This document shows positions 43,178-51,987 of a DNA stretch of 63,890 bases, one piece after another. The position numbers and the translations under genes were made by a program. Position 1 is the first letter of the stretch, and the number at the start of each line of letters is the position of its first letter. The notes below the pieces were generated by a model that was not told where the DNA came from, made no database searches, and saw only the letters and a program-made list of their open reading frames with translations. The stretch spans positions 1 to 63,890 of the forward strand of contig NZ_JBLWFI010000004.1 of the NCBI RefSeq assembly GCF_048898065.1, given 5' to 3'. Source of the stretch: Tepidibacillus_B infernus (GTDB lineage: Bacteria > Bacillota > Bacilli > Tepidibacillales > Tepidibacillaceae).

Positions 43178-43441
43178 ATGTCAGAGCGTAATCAACGTAA
43201 AGTACAAATAGGTAAAGTTGTTAGTGACAAAATGGATAAAACCATCGTCGTTGCTGTTGAAACTTATAAAAAGCATTCATTATACGGAAAACGTATTAAA
43301 TACACCAAAAAATTTAAAGCTCATGATGAAAACAATCAAGCGAAAATTGGCGATATTGTTAAAATTATGGAAACCAGACCATTATCCAAAGATAAGCGTT
43401 GGAGATTAGTTGAGGTTGTTGAAGAAGCTGTAATTATCTAA
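43178..43441 (+). CDS. rpsQ: Ribosomal protein uS17
   Basis: This 87-residue OB-fold 30S protein begins MSERNQRKVQIGKVVSDKMD and has the KTIVVAVE and HDENNQAKIGDIVKIMETRPL blocks. The ribosome-binding site is GAAAGGAGG. Confidence 0.97.
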   Translation: MSERNQRKVQIGKVVSDKMDKTIVVAVETYKKHSLYGKRIKYTKKFKAHDENNQAKIGDIVKIMETRPLSKDKRWRLVEVVEEAVII

Positions 43442-43484
43442 TAAACTGTATATTTACTCATGTTCCGGAAGGAGGGACTATTCA

Positions 43485-43853
43485 ATGATTCAACCACAAA
43501 CGTTATTACAAGTAGCAGATAACTCCGGTGCTAAAAAACTAATGGCTATCAAAGTATTAGGTGGTTCTCATCGTAAATTTGCTAATATTGGTGACGTTAT
43601 TGTTTGTTCGGTAAAAGAAGCGACACCAGGAGGCGTTGTCAAGAAAGGTGACGTAGTTAAGGCGGTTATTGTTCGTTCTACACGTGGTGTTCGTCGTAAT
43701 GATGGATCTTATATCCGATTTGATGAGAATGCGGCTGTTATTGTCAAAGATGATAAAAGTCCTCGTGGAACTCGTATTTTTGGTCCAGTAGCACGTGAGC
43801 TGCGTGAAAAGGACTTTATGAAAATTATTTCTCTAGCTCCAGAGGTTATCTAA
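43485..43853 (+). CDS. rplN: Ribosomal protein uL14
   Basis: L14 contributes to intersubunit bridges. The 122-residue protein starts MIQPQTLLQVADNSGAKKLM and has the KKGDVVKAVIVRSTRGVRR and RIFGPVARELRE signatures. The ribosome-binding site is GAAGGAGGG. Confidence 0.98.
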   Translation: MIQPQTLLQVADNSGAKKLMAIKVLGGSHRKFANIGDVIVCSVKEATPGGVVKKGDVVKAVIVRSTRGVRRNDGSYIRFDENAAVIVKDDKSPRGTRIFGPVARELREKDFMKIISLAPEVI

Positions 43854-43890
43854 ATATCCTAAGGGAATTGTTTTAAAAGGAGGTGCTTTT

Positions 43891-44226
43891 ATGAAATCCT
43901 CAAAAAATAAACTTCATGTTAAAAAAGGCGATACAGTTATTGTTATTAGTGGTAAGGATAAGGGTAAAAAAGGTCGTATTTTAGAAGCTTTTCCAAAAGA
44001 AGGACGTGTACTTGTTGAAGGTGTAAATATTGTTAAGAAACATACACGCCCATCTCAAGCAAACCCAAATGGCGGCATTGTATCTCAAGAAGCTCCAATT
44101 CATTCTTCAAATGTGATGTTAGTTGACCCTAAAACCGGTGAAGTAACAAGAGTTGGGCATAAAATTTTAGCTAATGGTAAAAAAGTGCGTATTGCTAAAA
44201 AGTCTGGCGAAGAGTTAGATAAGTAG
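43891..44226 (+). CDS. rplX: Ribosomal protein uL24
   Basis: L24 is an assembly-initiating 50S protein. The 111-residue protein has an N-terminal KOW motif (KKGDTVIVISGKDKGKKGRI) and the GVNIVKKHTRPSQANPNGGI block. The ribosome-binding site is AAAGGAGGTG. Confidence 0.97.
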   Translation: MKSSKNKLHVKKGDTVIVISGKDKGKKGRILEAFPKEGRVLVEGVNIVKKHTRPSQANPNGGIVSQEAPIHSSNVMLVDPKTGEVTRVGHKILANGKKVRIAKKSGEELDK

Positions 44227-44252
44227 TCAGGTGAAGAAGGGAGGCAAAAACA

Positions 44253-44795
44253 ATGGCAGCAAGATTACAAGAAAAATATAGTAAAGAAGTTGTTCCTGCA
44301 TTGATGCAAAAATTCAACTACGCTTCTGTGATGCAGGTACCACGTGTAGAGAAAGTAGTAATCAATATGGGTGTTGGTGATGCCGTTCAAAACCCAAAGG
44401 TTTTAGATAGTGCTGTTGCTGACTTAGAGTTAATCTCTGGTCAAAAACCTGTTGTAACTCGTGCAAAAAAATCTATTGCTGGATTTAAATTACGTGAAGG
44501 GATGCCTATTGGTGTAAAAGTAACTCTTCGCGGTGAACGTATGTACCATTTTATCGACAAGTTATTTAATGTGTCATTACCACGTGTGCGTGACTTCCGT
44601 GGAGTATCCAATAAAGCTTTTGACGGTCGTGGGAACTATACATTAGGTTTAAAAGAACAATTGGTTTTCCCGGAAATTGAATATGATAAGATCGATAAAA
44701 TTCGTGGAATGGATATTGTATTTGTTACAACTGCAAATACTGATGAAGAAGCTCATGAGTTATTAAATCAGTTAGGAATGCCTTTTGCAAAATAA
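44253..44795 (+). CDS. rplE: Ribosomal protein uL5
   Basis: L5 binds 5S rRNA and contacts P-site tRNA. The 180-residue protein starts MAARLQEKYSKEVVPALMQ and has KVVINMGVGDA, ISGQKPVVTRAKKSIAGFK and RDFRGVSNKAFDGRGNY blocks. Confidence 0.98.
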   Translation: MAARLQEKYSKEVVPALMQKFNYASVMQVPRVEKVVINMGVGDAVQNPKVLDSAVADLELISGQKPVVTRAKKSIAGFKLREGMPIGVKVTLRGERMYHFIDKLFNVSLPRVRDFRGVSNKAFDGRGNYTLGLKEQLVFPEIEYDKIDKIRGMDIVFVTTANTDEEAHELLNQLGMPFAK

Positions 44796-44823
44796 GTGAT
44801 CTTAAATTTGAGGAGGAAATAGC

Positions 44824-45009
44824 GTGGCAAAAAAGTCAATGATCGCTAAACAAAGACGGCCTCAAAAATTTAAAGTGAGAGAATATACTCGCTGTGAACG
44901 CTGTGGTCGTCCACATAGTGTAATGCGTAAGTTTAAGTTGTGTCGTATTTGCTTCCGCGAACTTGCTTACAAAGGGCAAATTCCTGGAGTGAAGAAGGCT
45001 AGTTGGTAA
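44824..45009 (+). CDS. rpsN: Ribosomal protein uS14, zinc-binding type Z
   Basis: The 61-residue short S14 carries the zinc ribbon CERCGRPHSVMRKFKLCRIC, so it is the zinc-dependent type. It starts with GTG 44824 behind GAGGAAATAG. No zinc-free S14 paralogue is in this window. Confidence 0.97.
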   Translation: MAKKSMIAKQRRPQKFKVREYTRCERCGRPHSVMRKFKLCRICFRELAYKGQIPGVKKASW

Positions 45010-45038
45010 AACCTAGTTAGGGAAGGAGGTTTTTCGTT

Positions 45039-45437
45039 ATGGCGATGACAGATCCAATTGCAGATATGCTAACTCGTATTCGAAATGCAAATATTGTTCG
45101 TCATGAAATCGTTGAAGTACCAGCATCCAAAATCAAAAGAGATATTGCCGAAATTTTAAAACGTGAAGGATTTATCCGTGATGCTGAATTTGTTGAAGAT
45201 AATAAACAAGGGATCATCCGTTTATTTTTAAAGTACGGTTCAAATAATGAGCGTGTAATTACTGGATTAAAACGTATTAGTAAACCAGGTTTGCGTGTTT
45301 ACGCAAAGAGTAACGAAATTCCTAAAGTGCTTGGTGGATTAGGAATAGCGATTCTTTCAACACCACAAGGCGTCTTAACTGATAAAGAAGCCCGCAAAGC
45401 CCAAGTTGGTGGAGAAGTTTTAGCGTACATCTGGTAA
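45039..45437 (+). CDS. rpsH: Ribosomal protein uS8
   Basis: S8 organises the 30S platform and represses the spc operon in E. coli. The 132-residue protein has MTDPIADMLTRIRNAN near the start and the C-terminal GVLTDKEARKAQVGGEVL signature. ATG 45039 or 45045 may be used; GGAAGGAGG precedes both. Confidence 0.97.
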   Translation: MAMTDPIADMLTRIRNANIVRHEIVEVPASKIKRDIAEILKREGFIRDAEFVEDNKQGIIRLFLKYGSNNERVITGLKRISKPGLRVYAKSNEIPKVLGGLGIAILSTPQGVLTDKEARKAQVGGEVLAYIW

Positions 45438-45466
45438 TCAACTCAAATCCGATTGGGGGTGTAACA

Positions 45467-46003
45467 ATGTCTCGTATTGGTAAAAAACCGATTGAAATTC
45501 CATCAGGTGTAGAAATTACAAATGATAAAAACATTTTGACTGTTAAAGGGCCAAAAGGAACTTTAACAAGATCATTTCATAAAGATATCAAGATTGTTAT
45601 TCAAGATAATCAACTAACTGTTGAACGCCCATCTGATAACAAACTACACCGTGCCTTACATGGTACTACTCGTAGTATTATCAATAACATGGTTGAGGGT
45701 GTAACCAAAGGATATGAAAAGACTTTAGAATTAGTTGGTGTAGGTTACCGTGCAGCAAAGTCTGGTAATAAGGTAACATTGAATGTAGGTTATTCACATC
45801 CTGTTGAAGTATTCCCTGAAGAAGGAATTGATTTAGAAGTTCCTGCACAAAACAAAGTGGTTGTAAAAGGAATCGATAAAGAGCGTGTTGGTGAGATGGC
45901 TGCAAAGATCCGCTCAATCCGTGAACCTGAACCTTATAAAGGAAAAGGGATTAAATACGAAAATGAACGTATTCGTCGTAAAGTTGGTAAGACAGGTAAG
46001 TAA
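45467..46003 (+). CDS. rplF: Ribosomal protein uL6
   Basis: This 178-residue 50S protein has two similar domains. It starts MSRIGKKPIEIPSGVEI and ends with the signature EPEPYKGKGIKYENERIRRK. The ribosome-binding site is TGGGGGTG. Confidence 0.98.
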   Translation: MSRIGKKPIEIPSGVEITNDKNILTVKGPKGTLTRSFHKDIKIVIQDNQLTVERPSDNKLHRALHGTTRSIINNMVEGVTKGYEKTLELVGVGYRAAKSGNKVTLNVGYSHPVEVFPEEGIDLEVPAQNKVVVKGIDKERVGEMAAKIRSIREPEPYKGKGIKYENERIRRKVGKTGK

Positions 46004-46063
46004 TTTCTTGTATAAACGACTTAGCAATAGAACTTTCGTTCAAACGAAGGGAGTGAATTGAAG

Positions 46064-46432
46064 TTGATTAACAAACAAGATAAAAATAAAATACGTAAAA
46101 GAAGACACTTACGCATTCGCAAGAATATTGTTGGAACAGCAGAGCGTCCTCGTTTAAACGTGTTTCGCTCATCTAAAAACATTTATGCTCAATTGATTGA
46201 TGATGTAACTGGAACAACTCTAGTTTCTGCATCCACTTTAGATAAAGAACTTAGCGGTGAAATTAAAAACGGCGGAAATATTGAAGCTGCTAAATTAGTT
46301 GGTGAACTAGTAGCTAAACGTGCTGTTGAAAAAGGTTATGTTTCAGTAGTATTTGATCGTGGTGGTTATCTATATCATGGAAGAATTAAAGCTTTAGCTG
46401 AATCTGCGCGTGAGGCAGGGCTTCAGTTTTAA
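46064..46432 (+). CDS. rplR: Ribosomal protein uL18
   Basis: L18 binds 5S rRNA. The 122-residue protein starts with TTG 46064 (MINKQDKNKIRKRRHLR), matching the family N-terminus, with GAAGGGAG about 10 nt upstream. Another in-frame TTG at 46058 is closer to that site. Key blocks are AERPRLNVFRSSKNIYAQ and VFDRGGYLYHGRIKALAE. Confidence 0.96.
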   Translation: MINKQDKNKIRKRRHLRIRKNIVGTAERPRLNVFRSSKNIYAQLIDDVTGTTLVSASTLDKELSGEIKNGGNIEAAKLVGELVAKRAVEKGYVSVVFDRGGYLYHGRIKALAESAREAGLQF

Positions 46433-46455
46433 TCGGATACGAAGGAGGGAAAAAG

Positions 46456-46953
46456 ATGCGAATTGACCCAAATACCCTTGATCTACAAGAGAAAGTGGTT
46501 CACATCAATCGAGTAGCTAAAGTTGTTAAAGGTGGACGCCGCTTTAGCTTTAGTGCATTGGTTGTCGTTGGTGATAAAAATGGTTGGGTAGGTGCTGGTA
46601 TTGGTAAAGCTAGTGAAGTGCCAGATGCTATCCGCAAAGGAATTGAAGATGCAAAGAAAAACCTAATTCATATACCATTAACTAGCAAAACAATTCCACA
46701 TCCTATTACAGGAATTTTCGGTGCAGGTAAAGTGTTATTAAAACCTGCTTCTGAAGGTACTGGAGTAATTGCTGGTGGACCTGTTCGTGCAGTACTTGAG
46801 TTAGCAGGAATTGAAGACATCTTAAGTAAATCTTTAGGTTCTTCAAATTCAATCAATATGGTTCATGCCACAATTGATGGTTTGAAACGTTTAAAACGCG
46901 TTGAAGAGGTTGCTAAATTACGTGGTAAATCGATCGAAGAACTGTTAGGATAA
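46456..46953 (+). CDS. rpsE: Ribosomal protein uS5
   Basis: S5 maintains decoding fidelity. The 165-residue protein has the dsRNA-binding-like N-terminal domain (EKVVHINRVAKVVKGGRRF and NGWVGAGIGKA) and the C-terminal domain (GAGKVLLKPASEGTGVIAGG). The ribosome-binding site is GAAGGAGGG. Confidence 0.98.
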   Translation: MRIDPNTLDLQEKVVHINRVAKVVKGGRRFSFSALVVVGDKNGWVGAGIGKASEVPDAIRKGIEDAKKNLIHIPLTSKTIPHPITGIFGAGKVLLKPASEGTGVIAGGPVRAVLELAGIEDILSKSLGSSNSINMVHATIDGLKRLKRVEEVAKLRGKSIEELLG

Positions 46954-46962
46954 GGAGGGATT

Positions 46963-47154
46963 ATGATGCAGAAAAAATTACAAATCACCCTCAAACGTAG
47001 CGTTATAGGTCGTCCTGAATCACAAAGAGTAGTCGTTCGTACTTTGGGATTACGTAAAGTTAACCAAACAGTTATTCATAATGATAATCCTGCGATTCGT
47101 GGGATGGTTAACAAAGTAAAGCATTTACTTGATGTAGTTGAAGTAGAAGCGTAA
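46963..47154 (+). CDS. rpmD: Ribosomal protein uL30
   Basis: This 63-residue bacterial-type L30 has KKLQITLKRSVIGRPESQ and TLGLRKVNQTVIHNDNPAIR. Adjacent ATG codons at 46963 and 46966 are both usable behind AAGGAGGG. Confidence 0.97.
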   Translation: MMQKKLQITLKRSVIGRPESQRVVVRTLGLRKVNQTVIHNDNPAIRGMVNKVKHLLDVVEVEA

Positions 47155-47185
47155 TAACATGCTTTAAGATAGAGGAGGTGCTACC

Positions 47186-47626
47186 ATGAAGTTACATGAA
47201 CTTAAACCAGTGAAAGGTGCGCGTCATACACGCAAACGTGTAGGACGTGGAACTAGTTCTGGAACGGGTAAAACGGCTGGACGTGGTCATAAAGGTCAAA
47301 ATGCACGTTCCGGTGGTGGTGTACGCCCTGGTTTTGAAGGTGGTCAAAACCCATTATACCGTCGTTTACCAAAGCGAGGATTTAATAATCCAACTCGCAA
47401 AGAATACTCTATAATCAATTTAGATCTTCTTAATAACTTTGAAGACGGTACTGTAGTTACTCCAGAGTTATTGACTGAAAAAGGGTATGTAAAACAAGTA
47501 AAAGATGGCATTAAGGTTCTTGGCAACGGAGAATTGACTGTAAAACTAACAGTAAAAGCAAATAAGTTTTCAGAAACTGCTGTTAAGAAAATTGCTGCTG
47601 CAGGCGGTACAACTGAGGTGATCTAA
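47186..47626 (+). CDS. rplO: Ribosomal protein uL15
   Basis: This late-assembly 50S protein has 146 residues with the glycine- and arginine-rich N-terminus (KPVKGARHTRKRVGRGTSSG, then GHKGQNARSGGGVRPGFEGG). The stop codon overlaps the secY ATG by one base, coupling ribosomal protein and translocase synthesis. Confidence 0.98.
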   Translation: MKLHELKPVKGARHTRKRVGRGTSSGTGKTAGRGHKGQNARSGGGVRPGFEGGQNPLYRRLPKRGFNNPTRKEYSIINLDLLNNFEDGTVVTPELLTEKGYVKQVKDGIKVLGNGELTVKLTVKANKFSETAVKKIAAAGGTTEVI

Positions 47627-48918
47627 TGTTTAATACGATCTCCAACATATTTAGGGTAAACGACTTGCGTAAGAAGATCATTTTTACTCTTCTTATGCTA
47701 GTCGTGTTCCGTATTGGAAGTTTTATTCCAGTACCAAATATCAATGCTGATGCGTTAACTGCTTTAACTGAAAGAGATATTTTTGGTTTCTTAAATACTT
47801 TTTCTGGTGGAGCATTACGTAATTTTTCTATTTTTGCAATGGGTATCATGCCTTATATTACAGCGTCAATCATTGTCCAACTATTAACTATGGATGTTGT
47901 ACCTAAATTTGTTGAGTGGGCAAAAGAAGGAGAAACAGGACGTAGAAAATTAGCTCAAGTTACCCGTTATGGCACGATTGTACTAGGGTTGATCCAATCT
48001 ATTGGATTATCGATTGGTTTTAACAATATTTATCCAGGTTTAGTCATCGATCCAAGTTTCACAACTTATGCTCTTATTGCCATTACGCTAACCGCAGGAA
48101 CTGCTTTCTTAATGTGGCTTGGTGAACAAATCACAGAAAATGGTATTGGCAACGGGATTTCCATTATCATTTTTGCAGGTATCATTGCGGGGATTCCTGA
48201 TGGAATCTATGCGATTTATGATACCCAATTTAAAGGGGCTACTGATCAGTTATTCCTTAATATTATTAAGTTACTATTGATCTTGTTAGTCATTCTTCTA
48301 ATTGTTGTTGGCGTTATTTATGTTCAACAGGGAATTAGAAAGATTCCAGTTCATTATGCAAAACGTGTTGTAGGTAGAAAAATGTACGGTGGCCAATCCA
48401 GCCACATTCCTTTTAAAGTTAACTCAGCTGGAGTTATTCCGGTCATCTTTGCGCTTTCTCTACTCATGTTTCCATCAACGATCGCAAGTTTTTGGCCAAA
48501 CAATGGTATAGCTCAGTGGTTTATCAAACACTTTAACTATGCTGATCCATTTGGAATGTTTCTTTATGTGATATTGATTATTGGATTTACCTATTTCTAT
48601 ACATTCGTACAAATCAATCCAATACAAATGGCAGAGAATATGAAGAAGAATGGTGGTTATATTCCAGGGATTAGACCAGGAAAGGCAACTTCCACCTATA
48701 TTTCTAAAGTGTTAAACCGAATCACTTTAGCTGGATCTATTTTTTTAGCAGCTGTTGCTATCTTACCAGTCATCTTTACTGCTGCAACAACTTTACCTCA
48801 ATCTGTAAGGATTGGTGGAACTTCATTACTCATCGTTATTGGTGTAGCGCTTGATACAATGAAGCAAATTGAAACACAACTGATCAAGCGTCATTATGAT
48901 GGCTTTATTAAAAAGTAA
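47626..48918 (+). CDS. secY: Preprotein translocase subunit SecY
   Basis: SecY is the protein-conducting channel in the membrane. The 430-residue protein has ten predicted transmembrane helices, a plug region after helix 1 (LTERDIFGFLNTFSGGALRN) and the cytoplasmic loop YVQQGIRKIPVHYAKR. The C-terminus ends in KRHYDGFIKK. Its partner SecE is encoded at 21226. Confidence 0.98.
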   Translation: MFNTISNIFRVNDLRKKIIFTLLMLVVFRIGSFIPVPNINADALTALTERDIFGFLNTFSGGALRNFSIFAMGIMPYITASIIVQLLTMDVVPKFVEWAKEGETGRRKLAQVTRYGTIVLGLIQSIGLSIGFNNIYPGLVIDPSFTTYALIAITLTAGTAFLMWLGEQITENGIGNGISIIIFAGIIAGIPDGIYAIYDTQFKGATDQLFLNIIKLLLILLVILLIVVGVIYVQQGIRKIPVHYAKRVVGRKMYGGQSSHIPFKVNSAGVIPVIFALSLLMFPSTIASFWPNNGIAQWFIKHFNYADPFGMFLYVILIIGFTYFYTFVQINPIQMAENMKKNGGYIPGIRPGKATSTYISKVLNRITLAGSIFLAAVAILPVIFTAATTLPQSVRIGGTSLLIVIGVALDTMKQIETQLIKRHYDGFIKK

Positions 48919-48948
48919 AAATAGGCCATTTTGATGGAGGGATGTTTT

Positions 48949-49599
48949 TTGAATATCGTGCTCATGGGTCTTCCGGGGGCAGGTAAGGGAACTCAAGCTG
49001 AAAAAATCGTTGCTGAATTTCTAATCCCACATATTTCTACTGGAGATATGTTTAGAAGCGCAATTAAAGAAGGAACTAAAATGGGATTAGAAGCAAAGTC
49101 TTATATGGATCAAGGATTGCTTGTACCCGATGAAGTCGTAATTGGTATTGTGAAAGATCGTCTAAGTAAAGAAGACACAAACTCAGGTTTTTTACTAGAC
49201 GGTTTTCCGCGTACAGTAGCTCAAGCTCAAGCGCTAGATAAAATGCTTGGCGAAATGAATAAAGAGATCGAACATGTAATCAATATAGATGTAGACAAGA
49301 ATCTATTATTAAATCGTCTAACTGGTCGTAGAATTTGTCGTGAATGTGGTGCTACTTATCATATTATTTATAACCCTCCTAAAATTGAGGGAAGATGTGA
49401 TAAATGTGGCGGAGAACTTTATCAGCGTGATGATGATAAAGAAGAAACAGTCGCAACAAGACTTGAGGTAAATATCAAGCAAACTGAACCATTATTGAAT
49501 TACTATCAGAATAAGCAAGTCTTACGAACAATAGAGGGTAATCAAGAGATCGATGAGGTATTTCATTCAATTGAAAAAATACTGAGAGGTCAGGCGTAA
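48949..49599 (+). CDS. adk: Adenylate kinase
   Basis: Adk interconverts ATP+AMP and 2 ADP. The 216-residue long-form enzyme has the P-loop GLPGAGKGTQ (7-16) and the AMP site TGDMFR. Its LID carries four cysteines (CREC ... CDKC) for structural zinc, as in Gram-positive enzymes. I place the start at TTG 48949, 8 nt after ATGGAGGG; in-frame codons at 48931-48934 would include that site. map overlaps the stop by one base. Confidence 0.96.
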   Translation: MNIVLMGLPGAGKGTQAEKIVAEFLIPHISTGDMFRSAIKEGTKMGLEAKSYMDQGLLVPDEVVIGIVKDRLSKEDTNSGFLLDGFPRTVAQAQALDKMLGEMNKEIEHVINIDVDKNLLLNRLTGRRICRECGATYHIIYNPPKIEGRCDKCGGELYQRDDDKEETVATRLEVNIKQTEPLLNYYQNKQVLRTIEGNQEIDEVFHSIEKILRGQA

Positions 49600-50342
49600 T
49601 GATTATACGTAAATCCGATTTTGAGATTGACCTGATGCGAATTGCTGGACGAATTGTTGCAGAGACTCATCAAGTTTTAAAAGAGGCAATTCGCCCTGGA
49701 ATTACAACAAAAGAACTTGACCATATTGCAGAAGAATTCATTCGCAGTAAAGGAGCCATTCCTTCTTTCTTAGGTTATGGAGGATTTCCAGCAAGTATAT
49801 GTACTTCTGTAAATGATGAATTGGTTCATGGTATTCCAAGTGATCGTGTATTAAAAGAAGGAGATATCATTAGTATTGATATCGGGGCAGAATACAAGGG
49901 ATATCATGGTGATTCTGCTTGGACTTATCCTGTTGGGAAGATCTCTGACGAAGCAGATCGATTATTGAAAGTTACAGAAGAATCATTATATAAAGGACTG
50001 GAAAAGGCTACTCCAGCCTATAGATTATCTGATATATCGCACGCTATTCAAGAACATGTAGAGGCTTTTGGTTACTCTATTGTTAGGGAATATGTTGGTC
50101 ATGGAGTTGGACAGAATCTACACGAAGATCCACAAGTTCCTAATTATGGCCCACCCAATCGAGGTCCTATACTAAAGCCAGGGATGGCATTAGCGATTGA
50201 GCCGATGGTAAATATGGGAAAGCGATATGTTAAAACATTAGCTGATCGCTGGACTGTAGTTACTGAAGATCATTCATTATGTGCTCATTTTGAGCACACG
50301 ATTATCATTACAGAGTCTGGTCATGAAATTTTGACGAAATGA
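49599..50342 (+). CDS. map: Methionine aminopeptidase, type I
   Basis: This enzyme removes the initiator Met from nascent proteins. The 247-residue protein has the five metal ligands in their motifs: Asp pair in SIDIGAEYKGYHGDSAW, His in HGVGQNLHEDP, Glu in LAIEPM and Glu in HFEHTIIIT. It has no N-terminal SH3-binding zinc extension. It overlaps adk by one base and is followed by a KOW-domain gene. Confidence 0.97.
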   Translation: MIIRKSDFEIDLMRIAGRIVAETHQVLKEAIRPGITTKELDHIAEEFIRSKGAIPSFLGYGGFPASICTSVNDELVHGIPSDRVLKEGDIISIDIGAEYKGYHGDSAWTYPVGKISDEADRLLKVTEESLYKGLEKATPAYRLSDISHAIQEHVEAFGYSIVREYVGHGVGQNLHEDPQVPNYGPPNRGPILKPGMALAIEPMVNMGKRYVKTLADRWTVVTEDHSLCAHFEHTIIITESGHEILTK

Positions 50343-50353
50343 TGGGTGAAGTG

Positions 50354-50665
50354 ATGATAAAAGAAAAGCCTTTATTAAATATAGGTGAAATCGTTGAGAT
50401 TTTAACAGGACGCGAAAAAGGGAAATACGGGGTTATTATTGGGAAAGAAAACGATCGGTATATATTCATTGCAGATGGTGATAAACGTAAGTTTGACCAA
50501 CCAAAAAGGAAAAACATTCGCCATATACGAGCAACTGGATATATTTCTAAAGAAATAGTAGATTCTCTAGATAAAAACGGCAAAGTGACAAATGCAAAAT
50601 TACGATATGTCTTGCAGGATTATCTTTCAAACCGCTTGCCTTTGGATGAAGAGAAAGGAGAATGA
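50354..50665 (+). CDS. KOW-domain RNA-binding protein (L14e-like)
   Basis: This small basic protein of about 103 residues has an N-terminal KOW motif (IGEIVEILTGREKGKYGVII) followed by a FDQPKRKNIRHIRATGYI segment, as in Firmicutes KOW proteins encoded between map and infA. It is probably ribosome- or RNA-associated; its role is not established. The start is uncertain. ATG 50354 behind GGGTGAA is chosen; ATG 50339 or 50342 would overlap the map stop and be coupled to it. Confidence 0.85.
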   Translation: MIKEKPLLNIGEIVEILTGREKGKYGVIIGKENDRYIFIADGDKRKFDQPKRKNIRHIRATGYISKEIVDSLDKNGKVTNAKLRYVLQDYLSNRLPLDEEKGE

Positions 50666-50667
50666 AA

Positions 50668-50886
50668 ATGGCTAAAGATGATGTGATTGAAGTTGAGGGT
50701 ACAGTGATTGAACCTCTTCCTAATGCAATGTTTCGAGTCCAATTAGAAAATGGTCACAAAATTTTGGCTCACGTTTCAGGGAAAATTAGAATGCATTTTA
50801 TTAGGATCTTACCTGGTGATAAAGTTACTGTAGAATTATCACCTTATGATTTGACACGTGGTCGGATTACGTATCGTTATAAGTAG
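50668..50886 (+). CDS. infA: Translation initiation factor IF-1
   Basis: IF-1 occupies the 30S A site during initiation. The 72-residue OB-fold protein begins MAKDDVIEVEGTVIEPLPNA and has HISGKIRMHFIRILPGD-type residues (here HVSGKIRM). ATG 50668, 7 nt after AAAGGAG, is chosen over 50662, which is too close to the site. Confidence 0.97.
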   Translation: MAKDDVIEVEGTVIEPLPNAMFRVQLENGHKILAHVSGKIRMHFIRILPGDKVTVELSPYDLTRGRITYRYK

Positions 50887-50917
50887 GTATTTGTTTGCAC
50901 ATAAGGAGGTTATAAAC

Positions 50918-51031
50918 ATGAAGGTTAGACCATCCGTCAAACCAATCTGTGAAAAGTGCAAAGTTATTCGTCGTAAAGGCACAGTCATGGTCATTTGTGA
51001 AAACCCAAAACACAAACAAAAACAAGGTTAA
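50918..51031 (+). CDS. rpmJ: Ribosomal protein bL36 (zinc-binding)
   Basis: The 37-residue protein reads MKVRPSVKPICEKCKVIRRK followed by a Cys/His pair (ICENPKH). The C-x2-C-x12-C-x4-H pattern binds zinc. It is preceded by AAGGAGG and lies between infA and rpsM, as in all Bacillales. Confidence 0.97.
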   Translation: MKVRPSVKPICEKCKVIRRKGTVMVICENPKHKQKQG

Positions 51032-51049
51032 TTCAAGGAGGTGTGTTAA

Positions 51050-51418
51050 ATGGCACGTATTGCAGGTGTAGACTTACCTCGTGATAAACGAGTAGAAGTT
51101 GCATTAACCTATATTTATGGTATTGGTATTCAAACATCCAAAAAACTTTTAACTGAAACAGGAATCAATCCAGATACTAGAGTACGTGATTTAACAGAAG
51201 ATGAAGTAGCAAAATTACGTGAAATTATCGACAAAAACGTTAAGGTTGAGGGAGATCTGCGACGTGAGGTGGCTCTTAATATTAAGCGCCTAATTGAAAT
51301 TGGTTCATATCGAGGCATTCGTCATCGTCGTGGATTACCTGTCCGTGGTCAAAAATCTAAAACCAATGCACGTACACGTAAAGGTCCACGTCGTACCGTA
51401 GCGAACAAGAAGAAGTAA
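51050..51418 (+). CDS. rpsM: Ribosomal protein uS13
   Basis: S13 contacts P-site tRNA and the subunit bridge. The 122-residue protein starts MARIAGVDLPRDKRVEVAL and has the GSYRGIRHRRGLPVRGQ signature and a basic tail. The ribosome-binding site is AAGGAGGTG. Confidence 0.98.
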   Translation: MARIAGVDLPRDKRVEVALTYIYGIGIQTSKKLLTETGINPDTRVRDLTEDEVAKLREIIDKNVKVEGDLRREVALNIKRLIEIGSYRGIRHRRGLPVRGQKSKTNARTRKGPRRTVANKKK

Positions 51419-51432
51419 GGAGGGATGACGAA

Positions 51433-51828
51433 ATGGCTACAAGAAAAACCACAACTCGTACAAAAAGGCGCGATCGTAAAAATATTGAGTCAGGAGTAGC
51501 ACATATTAAGTCTACTTTTAACAACACCATTGTTACCATCACTGATACACATGGTAATGCAATTTCTTGGAGTAGTGCAGGTGCACTTGGGTTTAAAGGT
51601 TCAAGAAAAAGTACCCCTTTTGCTGCACAAATGGCTGCTGAAGCAGCTGCCAAAACAGCAATGGAGCATGGCATGAAAACTGTTGAAGTATTAGTTAAAG
51701 GTCCTGGTGCTGGACGTGAGGCAGCTATTCGCTCCTTACAAGCAGCTGGACTAGAGGTTAATATGATTAAAGATGTCACGCCGATACCTCATAACGGTTG
51801 CCGTCCACCAAAACGTCGTCGTGTCTAG
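51433..51828 (+). CDS. rpsK: Ribosomal protein uS11
   Basis: This 131-residue platform protein has HIKSTFNNTIVTITD, the AAEAAAKTAMEHGMK helix and the C-terminal signature DVTPIPHNGCRPPKRRRV. A 212-nt structured gap separates it from rpoA. Confidence 0.98.
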   Translation: MATRKTTTRTKRRDRKNIESGVAHIKSTFNNTIVTITDTHGNAISWSSAGALGFKGSRKSTPFAAQMAAEAAAKTAMEHGMKTVEVLVKGPGAGREAAIRSLQAAGLEVNMIKDVTPIPHNGCRPPKRRRV

Positions 51829-51890
51829 TGATATTTTTACCAATAGATGTATAGATTGCCTGAACATGTGAATAATAGAATGGTAAGATA

Positions 51891-51987
51891 GGGTAAGTAT
51901 GTACTCTCTCAACTAGATCTACTTATTTTAGAACATGGTTAGGTTAATAAACGGTACCACCGATTGTTCTTTTTTGGTACCTTACCC
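51891..51987 (+). promoter_or_regulatory. Structured intergenic element upstream of rpoA
   Basis: The 212-nt rpsK-rpoA gap (51829-52040) has no ORF but shows competing pairings. GGGTAAG (51891-51897) can pair with CTTACCC (51981-51987). The overlapping TAAGTA (51894-51899) can instead pair with TACTTA (51920-51925). Inside the long-range arm, GGTACCA (51953-51959) pairs with TGGTACC (51975-51981) across a T-rich loop. Mutually exclusive stems are the hallmark of a regulatory leader. No convincing promoter is visible in the gap. Confidence 0.5.

Noticed and set aside
51357..51779. Minus-strand open frame of 140 codons over rpsM-rpsK
   Set aside because: It lies entirely opposite two conserved ribosomal protein genes and shows no family features.
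51951..51965. ACGGTACCACCGATT upstream of rpoA as a T-box on the reverse strand
   Set aside because: Its complement resembles the GGTGGTACCG core, but there is no specifier loop, AGTA element or terminator in the right order on the minus strand, and the downstream minus-strand region is rpsK.
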